This document shows positions 40,786-50,383 of a DNA stretch of 64,000 bases, one piece after another (the first letter of the stretch is position 1; the number at the start of each line of letters is the position of its first letter). The stretch is from the IMG/VR virus record IMGVR_UViG_3300044796_000222, positions 1 to 64,000 of that record; one strand, written 5' to 3'. The position numbers and the translations under genes are program-made. The stretch is from a virus. The notes below the pieces were generated by a model. The model was not told where the DNA came from. It worked only from the letters and a program-made list of their open reading frames with translations, and searched no databases.

Positions 40786-42369
40786 TTAGAGCAGGGTGAG
40801 TTGCTGGATCGCCGCGCTGAACTGCACCACCCACTGAACCGGCGTGATCGGCATCGTGGCATCCACGCGGCCTGGAACGGTCGGATCGAGGTTGAATACC
40901 CAGTTCGCGTAGTCCGCGTCCACGTTCGTGATCCACGGCCGCGCCTGCTTCGCGAGACCATTCGCTATGACGTGATAGTGGACCTGGATGAACTGCGGGT
41001 AGACGGTGCCGGGCGGCAATTTGTCTGCGCCGGGAGCCGGGTTGTCAACCAGCGTCGATTTGCCGAACGACTGCGGGAAGTCGGACTGGATCAACTTCGC
41101 GAAAGCGAACGGCACCGACACTTGGATCGTGTCAAGCGTGCGCGCATCTGGGTTGCTGCTCGCGTCTTGATAGTGCGACGTGATCGAGCGGACAATGAGG
41201 TTGTCGCCAGCGCTCGTCGTCATGATCGGCGTGAGGCCGGTATTCAAGCAGGTGATGATCTGCGTGGTTGTCAAGTAGAGCGACGATGCCGACGGAGCCG
41301 CCGAAATCGCAGACAGATCGGTCGCGGCCGGGTTGAACAGCGTCTCCACCGTCGTCGGGTCGGCGCCTTCGAGAACGGAGCGTTGCGCGGCCCAGCCAGC
41401 GCCGAGCGTGAATGCGGTCGTCGGTAGGTTGCTGAAGACCACCTGAACGACCGGATCGTTGATCGCTGACATGAGCGCGACAGCAGACGAAAGGTTCGTC
41501 GCCGTATTCGATGCGGCCGATCCGTTGAAGCAAACGATGCCTTGGCCTGGCAATCCGACGGTCGCAGTGTATTGCGTGTCGAGATACGTTTTGAGCAAGC
41601 CAAGGTTCGTTGAATCCTGCGAGCACGCGAACACGATGTCGTATTCAGATGCGGCGGCCACACCAAGGATGGCGCTCAGGCTTTCAACGCCAGAGCCGCC
41701 CGTAAGGGCTGCCGTGCCGGAAAGTGCGATCGTGAGGCCGAGCGTTGTCGCGGCGACCACGGAGACTGGCACTTGGTTGCCAAGCGAGCCGTTGTGGTTG
41801 AACGTGATGGTGACGATCGGTTGCGTGCTCGACAAGCCGGCGGCTGCGGTGACGCAGAGGTTGTTGACCGACGAGTTGATCGCGTTGGCGATCGCGGTCG
41901 CAATCGACGGGTTGCCTGCGACTGCGGTGCCGGCCTGTTGGCCTGACGCGATGCCGACAGTAACAGGAACGCCACCGATCGTGACGGTGACATTGCCGCT
42001 TGCGGTTGCAGGCGTTGATGCGACCGTTCCGACGTTGATGATGCAGGTGGCCTTGGCGCCGCTCAGAATCGGCTCAGCCGGGAAGCCGAGATAGAGATCG
42101 ACGGCCGGCGCCATCGTATAGGCCGCTTGGGCCATCAGGTACGCCATCGAGTCGAGGCCGGCGAACGTCTGCGCGTCGGACAGGCCATTGACGCAGTGAT
42201 AGATCGTTGTATCGGCGATGCCGCTGCCCGTGCTCATCTTGAAGCCGAGCAGGAGACATTTGAGCGGTCCGCCGCCAGCGCCATTCTGGCTCGCGCCGAA
42301 TGCGATGGAGAGGAAGACTGCCGGGATACGATTGTTGGCGGCGACGCCGGTTGCTCCGCTGCTTGCCAT
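40786..42369 (-). CDS. Contractile tail sheath protein, Mu gpL-like
   Basis: 527 residues. N-terminal RIPAVFLSIAFGASQNGAGGGPLKCLLLGF, a central domain with YDIVFACSQDSTNLGLLKTYLDTQY, and a C-terminal HYHVIANGLAKQARPWITNVDADYANWVFNLD, the order found in Mu gpL sheaths. It contracts to drive the tube through the envelope and classifies the phage as a myovirus by morphology. Confidence 0.88.
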   Translation of the reverse strand: MASSGATGVAANNRIPAVFLSIAFGASQNGAGGGPLKCLLLGFKMSTGSGIADTTIYHCVNGLSDAQTFAGLDSMAYLMAQAAYTMAPAVDLYLGFPAEPILSGAKATCIINVGTVASTPATASGNVTVTIGGVPVTVGIASGQQAGTAVAGNPSIATAIANAINSSVNNLCVTAAAGLSSTQPIVTITFNHNGSLGNQVPVSVVAATTLGLTIALSGTAALTGGSGVESLSAILGVAAASEYDIVFACSQDSTNLGLLKTYLDTQYTATVGLPGQGIVCFNGSAASNTATNLSSAVALMSAINDPVVQVVFSNLPTTAFTLGAGWAAQRSVLEGADPTTVETLFNPAATDLSAISAAPSASSLYLTTTQIITCLNTGLTPIMTTSAGDNLIVRSITSHYQDASSNPDARTLDTIQVSVPFAFAKLIQSDFPQSFGKSTLVDNPAPGADKLPPGTVYPQFIQVHYHVIANGLAKQARPWITNVDADYANWVFNLDPTVPGRVDATMPITPVQWVVQFSAAIQQLTLL

Positions 42370-42371
42370 GA

Positions 42372-42920
42372 TCAGCCTTCCGAGGTGGAATCAGCCACCG
42401 GAATCGAGGGGTCGGCTTCGGGAGCCGGTGGGACGACAGGGATCGGAGCGGGAGCCGGAGCCCCAGACATTGCAGCGATCGCTGCTTCGGCCTTCGTGCG
42501 GTCGGCGTCAGCAGCGGCAAGACGAGCCTTGTCGGAGGCGTCCAGCGCGGCGGCGGAAGCGGCGTGCGCAGCGGCGGCCTTGGCGCGCTTCAACATGTTC
42601 GCTGTCGTGGCTGCAACAAGCGCAGGATCGCGATGCGTCTTTGCATTGGCGCCGGTACCGACGACCGTTTCGACATAATCGAGTGCGCCGCCAAGAATGT
42701 TCTCGCGGATGTGAGCGTCGCGCGTTTCGGCAACGAGGTCGGCTTCCGGCGAAACCGTAAACGAATAGACCGGCTGCTTGTCTTTCTTTCCGAAGACCTG
42801 CGTCTCGCCAGTTTTGGTCTTGGTGTGGCCGACAATGCGATGAGTGACGTTCAGATTGACGGCATCGACGACGTGATAGCCAGCGACGGCCTTCACTCGG
42901 AAGAAAACGGGGTTTGCCAT
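42372..42920 (-). CDS. Virion-region protein with Ala-rich coiled coil, 182 aa
   Basis: N-terminal strands (FFRVKAVAGYHVVDAVNLNVTHRIVGHTK), middle KDAHIRENIL-like acidic helix, then KARLAAADADRTKAEAAIAAMSG, a coiled coil, and a Pro/Ala tail. Lies just before the sheath gene. Unrecognised; likely tail terminator or sheath-associated. Confidence 0.6.
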   Translation of the reverse strand: MANPVFFRVKAVAGYHVVDAVNLNVTHRIVGHTKTKTGETQVFGKKDKQPVYSFTVSPEADLVAETRDAHIRENILGGALDYVETVVGTGANAKTHRDPALVAATTANMLKRAKAAAAHAASAAALDASDKARLAAADADRTKAEAAIAAMSGAPAPAPIPVVPPAPEADPSIPVADSTSEG

Positions 42921-42924
42921 TCTG

Positions 42925-43785
42925 TTATGCCTTCGCGTCGATGGGGACCTGGAAGGACGGCGTTTGCGTTCCGTCGCCAGGCAGGAGGATGGTTGCGTAC
43001 AGGTCTTCCAACGCTTGATTCGGGCCGATGGCCGCGATCGTTGGGATTCGGCCGGGCGTCCACGTGATCGTCGAGAACTTGATCTCGTGGCACCACGCCT
43101 GAATTTTCGTCTGCACTTCGCGAGACGATTCTGGATAGATGATGTCTGACATCACCGACGCATCGAACATGTAGGAGGTGCATGCATCGACAGTGTTTCC
43201 GAGGTCGATCGGTCGCGTGCGCTGCCCTTGGTTGTTCGACATCCACAGACGCAGCGCCCATTGATACTTCAACTTGTTGCTGCGAATGCCGCCGCCCGGC
43301 GCCCATTGATAGCCAAGGAAGTGGAGCGTTGCGACAATCGTCCCCTGCGTCAGCATCTCTTTGAGTGAGGCTTCCGTGTTCGGAAGCGACGTACCCCAAG
43401 CGGCGGTGCTGATGAGATTGCCTGGGCCAGCCGCGAACATGGTTGCGACTGTGCCCGTTGCGGCCATGCCGGTCGGCGGCGACTGCCACGTCACAATCAT
43501 TCCTGGCGTGACGGGAGCGAAGTTGTTGACGCCGAACGTGGCGCCAAGCAAGTCGAGGCGAGCGAGGGACGGCGCGGAACTGGACCCGGTACTATAAACC
43601 CAGTTCGGCTTGCGAACTCGAATCACGCGACCGTCAGGCAATGTCCCGAGAAGACCCTTGGGAACTGCGAGGGGCGCCGATTGCGTGCTGACGATAGTGA
43701 CGGTGCCCTGCGTGGGCGTGTTCATCGCGTCCGAGAGGTTGTCGAGGATTTGCCCCGCGCACTCGGAGATGAAACTGGTCGACAT
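42925..43785 (-). CDS. Head-tail joining region protein, 286 aa
   Basis: MSTSFISECAGQILDNLSDAMNTPTQG, then strand-rich segments and a C-terminal PNQALEDLYATILLPGDGTQTPSF. Occupies the place of Mu gp37/gp38-type neck genes. Sequence family not recognised. Confidence 0.6.
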   Translation of the reverse strand: MSTSFISECAGQILDNLSDAMNTPTQGTVTIVSTQSAPLAVPKGLLGTLPDGRVIRVRKPNWVYSTGSSSAPSLARLDLLGATFGVNNFAPVTPGMIVTWQSPPTGMAATGTVATMFAAGPGNLISTAAWGTSLPNTEASLKEMLTQGTIVATLHFLGYQWAPGGGIRSNKLKYQWALRLWMSNNQGQRTRPIDLGNTVDACTSYMFDASVMSDIIYPESSREVQTKIQAWCHEIKFSTITWTPGRIPTIAAIGPNQALEDLYATILLPGDGTQTPSFQVPIDAKA

Positions 43786-43787
43786 CG

Positions 43788-44246
43788 CTAAACGCCTTCG
43801 ATGTAATCGATGATGTCTTTCTCGATATCGTCGAGAATGTCGTCGCCAACATCGATGAACGTGCGCGCTGGAAGCGTTCGGTTGTTGTATGAATAGCCGC
43901 GATCCAGCGCGTTCGCTGACGGGTGGCCGTCAGGCGCACCGACTTGGGCGCTCTCGTTGTCGTGTTCACGAAGCGATGTCGCCGCACGCCGTAGGGCGCC
44001 ATCGCGTTCTAGGATCGGATTGGTCGCGCCGTATCCTAGCCGGGCGCGATCTCTCATCGTTGAGTCGGCCAGCGCTTGCCAGCCGCCGCCGCGCGCGTCA
44101 GATTCCGAAGCGAAGTTGCCGTCGATTGCGCTGGCAATCTTCTCTTCCGCGCGCTCCATGACAGGCGTCAAGTCTTCGGCGCGATCGGCCATCGCTTTGA
44201 ATTCAGAGACAGGGCCAGTGACGTCCAATTCGAACTCGAACGACAC
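43788..44246 (-). CDS. Virion morphogenesis protein, gpS/gpG-like
   Basis: 152 residues. The pattern ASESDARGGGWQALADSTMRDRARLGYGATNPILERDGALRRAATSL is the hallmark of the phage virion morphogenesis family (RG.W..L...T...R.G....ILxxTG.L). Ends with a helix ILDDIEKDIIDYIEG after PARTFIDVGDD. Probably a tail-completion or neck protein. Confidence 0.85.
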   Translation of the reverse strand: MSFEFELDVTGPVSEFKAMADRAEDLTPVMERAEEKIASAIDGNFASESDARGGGWQALADSTMRDRARLGYGATNPILERDGALRRAATSLREHDNESAQVGAPDGHPSANALDRGYSYNNRTLPARTFIDVGDDILDDIEKDIIDYIEGV

Positions 44247-44248
44247 GC

Positions 44249-44773
44249 CTAGAAACTCCCGCGATTGAAGCCGCCATCACCAGCGCTCGTCGACGAGAAG
44301 TACATGCCCGAATCGTCTTGAATGCGATCTGGCGCGCTGTTGGTAAACTGGCCGCCAACGTTTGCTGGCGTGATCTGAACCTGGTTTTGGAGGCGGCGCT
44401 TGTCGAGGCGGATCTCTTCACACCGCTTCAACGCGCGCGTGTACGCGACTTCGTAGAGCCCAGGCGCGTCCTTCGCGGACGGTTGGTACTCCACGCGCCG
44501 AATGGCAGCGCGATACATCGTGAAGACGCTGGCGATCTCCACGATTGCGCCATCGTAACCACCGCTCGGAAGCGGCAGGAACGGCGTGACATACACAACG
44601 CCGAGGAGTTCGTCGAGTTCCGCACACCCGTCTGCGATGCCAGCGGCCACCGCGGTCGGGTCTGCGGAACTGCTATACGAACCGCCTGGCTGAATGACGG
44701 AGAAAACCTGCGCCACGCGCTCCACGCCGAAGCGAGCTTCGAGGTCGGATTGCGCAATGTAGGCGGTCGCCAT
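44249..44773 (-). CDS. Head-tail connector, Mu gp36-like
   Basis: 174 residues. YIAQSDLEARFGVERVAQV at the N-terminus, then IADGCAELDELLGVVYVTPFLPLP and VFTMYRAAIRRVEYQP, is the gp36/DUF1320 pattern. A Gln/Asn/Ser-rich tail follows. Found downstream of the major capsid gene in Mu-like heads. Confidence 0.85.
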   Translation of the reverse strand: MATAYIAQSDLEARFGVERVAQVFSVIQPGGSYSSSADPTAVAAGIADGCAELDELLGVVYVTPFLPLPSGGYDGAIVEIASVFTMYRAAIRRVEYQPSAKDAPGLYEVAYTRALKRCEEIRLDKRRLQNQVQITPANVGGQFTNSAPDRIQDDSGMYFSSTSAGDGGFNRGSF

Positions 44774-44780
44774 CGCTTAC

Positions 44781-45428
44781 TCAGGCGTAATGCGAGCCGT
44801 ACTGAAGTTCTTTCAGAACTCGCGCCGGCAACTTGTCGCCGACCTTGAATTCCAACCGCTTCGGCCGCCTGTTGCTGTCGAGGACAACGTTGCCTTCCTC
44901 GTCGCGCTCGGTCGTTGAGATGAGAGTCAACGCAACGCCCTTCGCGCCCGGAGGCGTGACGCCGTGCTTGACGCCCTTCCCGTCGATTGCAGCAATCGCT
45001 CGCGGCCCGCGTCGGTAGTGAACGCTGGCGGTAAGGCCGACGAGGTCGGCTTCATCGACGACCTCCTCGATCTTGTACTCGTGGCGCACACGCTGGCCGG
45101 AGGCATCCGCCTTCATCCCCATGATGCGGGTGAGCGCGTACGCCTTGGTGTCGACGCCTTCGGCCGCAGGCGCCGTCGGTGCGACAGGGATGCCATCGGC
45201 GCCGATGACGGGCGCCAGATTCGTTTCCGGCTCCGTCTGCTTGGCAGCGTAGATGACGTTCTTGGCCGCATCGGGCGCGATGTGCTGGAATCCGGCGTCC
45301 GTCGCGTCCCTGTCGAGCGCGCTTCGCCCATCCGAGACGATGGGCGCCGTGCGCGCGGCGAGATCACTGCGATCTCGCTGCGTGTTCGGATTCGCCATCG
45401 GGGGCGGTTGTTTTTGAGGGTTCGCCAT
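44781..45428 (-). CDS. Head region protein, Mu gp35 position, 215 aa
   Basis: ATG 45428 follows the major capsid stop by 8 bases. A disordered N-terminus (NPQKQPPPMANPNTQ) is followed by a domain with KYKIEEVVDE-like strands (HEYKIEEVVDEADLVGLTASVHYRRG) and VALTLISTTERDEEGNVVLDSNRRPKRLEF. No family recognised; placed between capsid and gp36-like genes. Confidence 0.65.
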   Translation of the reverse strand: MANPQKQPPPMANPNTQRDRSDLAARTAPIVSDGRSALDRDATDAGFQHIAPDAAKNVIYAAKQTEPETNLAPVIGADGIPVAPTAPAAEGVDTKAYALTRIMGMKADASGQRVRHEYKIEEVVDEADLVGLTASVHYRRGPRAIAAIDGKGVKHGVTPPGAKGVALTLISTTERDEEGNVVLDSNRRPKRLEFKVGDKLPARVLKELQYGSHYA

Positions 45429-45436
45429 CTTGCCTC

Positions 45437-46570
45437 TCAGGTGATCGTGGTCGACACGCACTGGTCGATGAGCGCGCCGGCATCGTTCGCCGTAACCTGC
45501 TCGATGTCCGAGTGCGCGACCTTGAGGTGCGTCGCGCCGCTCATCCCGACGCGCGGATCGAAGACGCTGCTGAACGTGAGCGGGTAGTGGCGGAACGTCT
45601 TGCCGTACGCCAACTCGTTCACCGAAGCGCCGGGGCGCTGCTTCCAGAGGCCGAAGCCCTTGCCCCAGACGTAGTCGTAACTCGCCGTCGAAGCGTTCGG
45701 CGTCGTGTCGTACTTCGCTTCGCCGACGTGGATGGCGCCGATTTCGAGCAACGCAGCGAGTTGCGCCGGGCGAACGATGCGCTGGTCGGTGAACATCGTC
45801 GGCGAAACCGCCGCGACCGAGCTGACCACGTTGCGGTTCTTGCTGAGCGCGTCGAAGACGGGCCGCGAGCAACCCGCCATGTCCGGCTGCATCGCCATGA
45901 AGCGCTTCGCGCGGAGGATGTCGTTGATCGGGTCCGACGAGCCGCCGCCAGCCGCGTCCCACTGGTTGAGGCCAGTGAGCGTGATGGTGTTGCCTGACGC
46001 GTAGTTGCCCGTGCCCATGAGCACGGCGGCCACGCGGTACTCGCGTGACAACTCGATGTTCATGCGGAGCACGTTCGAAGCGCGCTGAAGGACGTTCAGG
46101 ACGGCGTCTTCGTTGATGAGGACGTCCTGCGGGATCGGCATGCGCAGCGCATACGGCTTGACCGTGTATTGCGTGTCGCTGAAGTCCTGCGGGACTTCCG
46201 CCGGCATCGCGAGAGGCGAGACGCCTGCATCGACGACGCGGTTGATGTCACGACGCGACCAGACCACGAAGAGGTCTTGCGCATGCTGGACCTTGACCCA
46301 CGGCAGTACCTTGTCGGCGATGAGATACTTCGAGAGGTCGGCCTCGAAGTAGTCGACGCTGAACGTATCCATGAGATACGGGACGTGGACGTCAGACGGC
46401 GACAGCGCCATCTTGTGAACGGCCGCCGGGTCTGCGCCGCGAAGGCGCATGAACTCGGAGACCTTGAGATCGCCGCCGTGGACGGACGAAAGCGCGTCGA
46501 TCGGGTCCGAGATGATCTCGACGCCGGAGGCGCGAGCGTTCTTGTCGAGCACCATGCTGGGGGCTGCCAT
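45437..46570 (-). CDS. Major capsid protein
   Basis: 377 residues from ATG 46570, preceded by AAAGGAAC. FMRLRGADPAAVHKMALSPSDVHVPYLMDTF..., a central NVLQRASNVLRMNIELSREYRVAAVLMG helix and GTTITLTGLNQWDAAGGGSSDPINDILRAKRFM-like segment (NTITLTGLNQWDA) fit HK97-fold capsids of the major capsid E/Mu-T type. Lies after the decoration gene and protease. Confidence 0.85.
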   Translation of the reverse strand: MAAPSMVLDKNARASGVEIISDPIDALSSVHGGDLKVSEFMRLRGADPAAVHKMALSPSDVHVPYLMDTFSVDYFEADLSKYLIADKVLPWVKVQHAQDLFVVWSRRDINRVVDAGVSPLAMPAEVPQDFSDTQYTVKPYALRMPIPQDVLINEDAVLNVLQRASNVLRMNIELSREYRVAAVLMGTGNYASGNTITLTGLNQWDAAGGGSSDPINDILRAKRFMAMQPDMAGCSRPVFDALSKNRNVVSSVAAVSPTMFTDQRIVRPAQLAALLEIGAIHVGEAKYDTTPNASTASYDYVWGKGFGLWKQRPGASVNELAYGKTFRHYPLTFSSVFDPRVGMSGATHLKVAHSDIEQVTANDAGALIDQCVSTTIT

Positions 46571-46602
46571 GTTCGTGTTCCTTTGATTGGGTTGCGCCGC
46601 GA

Positions 46603-47049
46603 TCACGGCAGGCTGTTGGTGATGGAGAGGCGGACGACCATCGTCTGACTGTCGACGCCTGCGGTCATCGCGTAACCGACGAGCACGAGGCCGGCCGAAG
46701 CGCCAAGTGCAGTGGCCCAGCCGAGTTTGCCAGAGGCGACGCTGACGGTAACGGGGCCGTCGATCGCGATCGTGCCGTTCGACATCACGACGACGGTATC
46801 GCCATCGCTGTTGAGCGTATCGAAGACGTCGCCGGGATTTGCGTCAGTGTACGAGAAACCGGCGTACGTCTTCAACGCGGTGTCAGCCGTCGTCGGAGCG
46901 CGAACCGCCGGCTGCGAGCGCTGGAGGCCGGTCGTCGAATCGTAGACGAGGAAGATGCCCGCCGGGATGACGAGCGTCGACGTGTTGCACGCACTGATCT
47001 TGTGCGTGTTGGTCATCGGGGTGAGCAGAGCTGCGCTGGGAGCGGCCAT
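46603..47049 (-). CDS. Capsid decoration-like protein, 148 aa
   Basis: Strand-rich, with NTSTLVIPAGIFLVYDSTTGLQRSQPAVRAPTTADTALKTYAGFSYTDANPGD..., resembling DUF2190-type head decoration proteins. Encoded between protease and major capsid as such proteins often are. Confidence 0.65.
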   Translation of the reverse strand: MAAPSAALLTPMTNTHKISACNTSTLVIPAGIFLVYDSTTGLQRSQPAVRAPTTADTALKTYAGFSYTDANPGDVFDTLNSDGDTVVVMSNGTIAIDGPVTVSVASGKLGWATALGASAGLVLVGYAMTAGVDSQTMVVRLSITNSLP

Positions 47050-47085
47050 GGTGTTGTTCTCGCTTTGAAGTGGTGGTGAGTGGGA

Positions 47086-48813
47086 TCAGGCCCGCGCGGC
47101 GGAACCGTTCATGACGGCGAAGAGCGCCTGAGACCGCGAAACCGTCTGGTTCTTCGCCGACATCTTCGCGATGTACGCGTTGATCTTCTGGTCGACGGTC
47201 GCTTCCTTGCCGCCTTCGCCACCAAGCGTGGTCTCGCGGATGCTCGTCGGGTCCGGCGCGACCTGCGTGAAGTCGGTCGGGCGATCGCCGGCTGCTACGC
47301 CGTCAAAGATGGCTTTGAAATTCGCATCGAACGCCTTCGGCGCGTGCTTCAGCATCGTCAAGAGGCCCTCGCGAGACTCCGGCGTGTCGCTGAACTTGAA
47401 GCCGTAGGTCTCGCCGCACTTGATCACGACGTTGACCTTCGCGTTGAGGGCGATGTCGTCGCGCTTGGTGATCTCTGCCTTCGCGGCATCGAGATCCGTG
47501 CGGAGAGTCGTGATCTGCGACTCCGCAGCTTTCAACTCGACGACCTTTGCAATGACGTCCTCATCGGTCGCGGTGGCAGGCAAGCCCATCGCCGACTTCG
47601 CGGTGAGGAGCGCCTTCTGAGCCGCAGCGCCAACGGCAGCGGTAGCAGCGGACGCCTTGAGCGCCGTGACGGCAGCCACAGCAGCGGTTTCGTTGGCAGA
47701 CTCGTTGAGTTCGAGTGCGGTCAAAAGCAGTTTCATCTCAGCACCACCTTCCATGGGCACGTAGTCACGTTCGACTTGTGTAGCCGTCGCATCCAATTCA
47801 ACGTCGCCACCATCGACGACCTTGAATCCGATCTTGAACAGCCGATCCTTGTGGTTGACGATCGCGTAGTCATCGAAGATTTCGACGACCCGCGCGTTCC
47901 AACCGAGCGCGTCATAGACGTGCTCACAAACTTCTTGGCAGATGTCACTGAGCGAGATATCGCGCAGTTTGATGAGCGCGCGCTTATCTGAGCACGCGAG
48001 GCTCTTCTTCACGGCGTCATCGACGAACACGCGGCGCATCGCGACGTTTCGCGCGCTCATCATCCCGGCTTGCTCGTCGCCACCCTCATCGTCGCCGAGG
48101 TCGCCGTCGCACTTGACGCACTTGGTAGCGTCCTTCGTGTTGACGGTGCCGCACATCTTGCACATCTTGTAGACGTTGCTGGCCGCAACCGGCGCGACGT
48201 CATCCGTCGCGGCCACAGCCGCAGCATCGTTCTTTTTCGCCATCGCGATCGCCGCCTCCGCTTGCTTCGCTGTCACCCGATCCATTCCATCGAGGAACGG
48301 TCGGTTGGTGAGGGCGACGCTGGTGAGCATCGCTCCAATCTTTTTGCCAGTCACTCGATCGCGCGCAGCGAACTGGACGGCCGGCGAGATGTAGCGATAC
48401 TCGCCGCCGCGCACGTATTGGCAGCCTTCGCTGTTCTGGTTCCACTCGACCAGAGCCTCCATGCGAAACTCGTCGTATCGGAGTTCGATGATGAAGCCGC
48501 TGGCGGGCGCACCGTGCTGATAGACGCCACCGTCAATCGCTTCGCTCGCGTGCTCGAAGTCGAGCGGTGGTTTGCTTTGCTGAGAGGCGAAGTTGTCCGC
48601 CATCTCTTTGTATTGCTTGAGGCCGAACTCAAACTCGCCAGCCGGGTGCCCCTTGTAGACGCCCGTCTTCGCGACCTGAATCCACGTCTTCGGCTTGCCG
48701 ACGAGCGCCTTGTCCGCGCACTGCACGATCAAGTCGTCGCGGACGCTATCGCCGATCTCTTGATTCAGTTCCGGCGCCAGATGCCCGGTGATGAATTGCG
48801 CCTTAGCTGCCAT
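47086..48813 (-). CDS. Prohead protease/scaffold, Mu gpI-like, with zinc-ribbon insertion
   Basis: 575 residues from ATG 48813 (48834 is possible). Residues 1-190 match Mu gpI proteases (IQVAKTGVYKGHPAGEFEFGLKQYKEMADNF..., KPPLDFEHASE, GEYRYISPAVQF, LTSVALTNRPFL). An insertion at about residues 214-235 (KMCKMCGTVNTKDATKCVKC) is a four-Cys zinc ribbon, followed by a compact alpha/beta domain. The C-terminal third is a coiled-coil scaffold (ESQITTLRTDLDAAKAEITKRD). Protease and scaffold are thus fused and probably self-process. Confidence 0.82.
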   Translation of the reverse strand: MAAKAQFITGHLAPELNQEIGDSVRDDLIVQCADKALVGKPKTWIQVAKTGVYKGHPAGEFEFGLKQYKEMADNFASQQSKPPLDFEHASEAIDGGVYQHGAPASGFIIELRYDEFRMEALVEWNQNSEGCQYVRGGEYRYISPAVQFAARDRVTGKKIGAMLTSVALTNRPFLDGMDRVTAKQAEAAIAMAKKNDAAAVAATDDVAPVAASNVYKMCKMCGTVNTKDATKCVKCDGDLGDDEGGDEQAGMMSARNVAMRRVFVDDAVKKSLACSDKRALIKLRDISLSDICQEVCEHVYDALGWNARVVEIFDDYAIVNHKDRLFKIGFKVVDGGDVELDATATQVERDYVPMEGGAEMKLLLTALELNESANETAAVAAVTALKASAATAAVGAAAQKALLTAKSAMGLPATATDEDVIAKVVELKAAESQITTLRTDLDAAKAEITKRDDIALNAKVNVVIKCGETYGFKFSDTPESREGLLTMLKHAPKAFDANFKAIFDGVAAGDRPTDFTQVAPDPTSIRETTLGGEGGKEATVDQKINAYIAKMSAKNQTVSRSQALFAVMNGSAARA

Positions 48814-50383
48814 CGTCGATATCCCCAGCGCCATCGCGGTTGTCGTCCTTGCCGTTGTCGCTACCTTCGCCGCCCTCAGCCGGACTCTTCGGGCGCGTTT
48901 CGCCTTCGGCCAGCGCAGGCGGCCCGCCGTTCGTGCCCTGAGCCATTGGATACAAGTAGAGTTGCGTCTGCTTGCCAGCGGGGCGCGGCGCCATCGTGAA
49001 GTGGCTTCGCATCCAATCGCACTCGATCTGAAGCCCGCGATCGATTAGACCAACAGTGCGCGTGTACTCGCCCTGAAGGTCGTCGCTCGACGCCGGATAC
49101 AACTCGAACGTCGGGCAGTAGAGGTCGCAGAGTTCCTTGCCGAACTGCTTGCGAATGAGCGGCTGAAGGATGTAGCGGTGGAACGTCTCCGACATCGCAA
49201 CGCGGTCGTCGCGCGCAATGTCGTCACGAACCCTGTCCTGCACCTTGCCGAGCGCGTGCGTGCCGTGACCAGGCGCTTCAGTCGTGAGCGTCTGCCCCAA
49301 GACCGCCTTCGACATCGCGGCGTCGAGATAGGTTGTGAGCGTGTGGTGGACGGTGTTGTGGCCGTCAGGCTGCACCAACTCGAACTTCGCCGTCGCCGGG
49401 AGTACCGCCGTCGTCATCGACGACATACGGTCCAACATCTTCTTCGCGAGTTGAATGTCCGCCGCGTCCGCGTTCTTTTCGAAGTACGCAATGCGCCACG
49501 GCTGGCCGAACAACTCGCTGAACTTCATCCAGTCGCGGACGGTCCAGATGCTAAACATCGAATAGAACGTCAGCACACGACCAAGACCCTGACGCGTCGG
49601 GATCTCAGGACCCATCGGCTTCGGGGTATGCACCGCGAAACGGTCAGGCCACGTGGCGAAGATGTCTACGCCGGGGAAGATGCCGAGCTGCGGATCGTAC
49701 TCGTTACCTTGCTCGTCCCAGAGGTGAACGCGCCAACTGACGGTATAGGAGAGGCGCTTCGGCTGAATGCCGTACAACTCCTCGACGCCGATACCGAAAC
49801 GGTCGCGCTTCCACTTGATTTCGACAGCGCTGGCCGGGTAGTAAATACCGCCGGCAAGATGTCGAAGCGCCATGCCGAGTTGCGGGATCTCCGCAATTCG
49901 CATCTGCGCATACTCGTTGATCTTGTTCGCGACCTTGACCGAACGCTTCGAGCCGCCCGGATACTTCGGGATCGTGCGCCACTTGCATCCGCTGATCGCA
50001 AGCTCGCGCGTCGAGAGAACCGCGTGGAGGTGAGGGACCTTCTCGCGCTGCTCAGTGAGCAAGTCGCAGAACTGAGCCATGTAGCCCAGGTTCGCGCGGT
50101 AGAGCGCCTGCGATACGCTTGCAGGGTCCATCGACGGACCCTGGATGTACGGCATCCGGGCGATGTACGGCGAGTCCGCCGCAACGGTGCCAGGCGTCGA
50201 CCGAATCGGCTCACTCGGCCACTGCGGTCCAATCGTGCGGGACAACGCAACGATCGTGTCGTGGATTTCCTGCTTCGTCAGGACCGGGCGATCGGCCGCC
50301 TCTACTTCGGCTCGGCCGCTCTCACGCCACGCTTGCGCGACCGCATTGAAGGTTGCGGACGCACGCTCGCGGAACGACGCCAC
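48803..50383 (-). CDS. Portal protein, Mu gp29-like (DUF935)
   Basis: 526 residues. KVPHLHAVLSTRELAISGCKWRT, GMALRHLAGGIYYPASAVEIKW, MKFSELFGQPWRIAYFEKNADAADIQLAKKMLDRMSSMTTAVLPATAKFELVQ and LGQTLTTEA are the conserved blocks of the gp29 portal family. The acidic C-terminus is variable. Starts right after the terminase stop. Twelve copies should form the DNA entry vertex. Confidence 0.9.
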   Translation of the reverse strand: MASFRERASATFNAVAQAWRESGRAEVEAADRPVLTKQEIHDTIVALSRTIGPQWPSEPIRSTPGTVAADSPYIARMPYIQGPSMDPASVSQALYRANLGYMAQFCDLLTEQREKVPHLHAVLSTRELAISGCKWRTIPKYPGGSKRSVKVANKINEYAQMRIAEIPQLGMALRHLAGGIYYPASAVEIKWKRDRFGIGVEELYGIQPKRLSYTVSWRVHLWDEQGNEYDPQLGIFPGVDIFATWPDRFAVHTPKPMGPEIPTRQGLGRVLTFYSMFSIWTVRDWMKFSELFGQPWRIAYFEKNADAADIQLAKKMLDRMSSMTTAVLPATAKFELVQPDGHNTVHHTLTTYLDAAMSKAVLGQTLTTEAPGHGTHALGKVQDRVRDDIARDDRVAMSETFHRYILQPLIRKQFGKELCDLYCPTFELYPASSDDLQGEYTRTVGLIDRGLQIECDWMRSHFTMAPRPAGKQTQLYLYPMAQGTNGGPPALAEGETRPKSPAEGGEGSDNGKDDNRDGAGDIDDGS

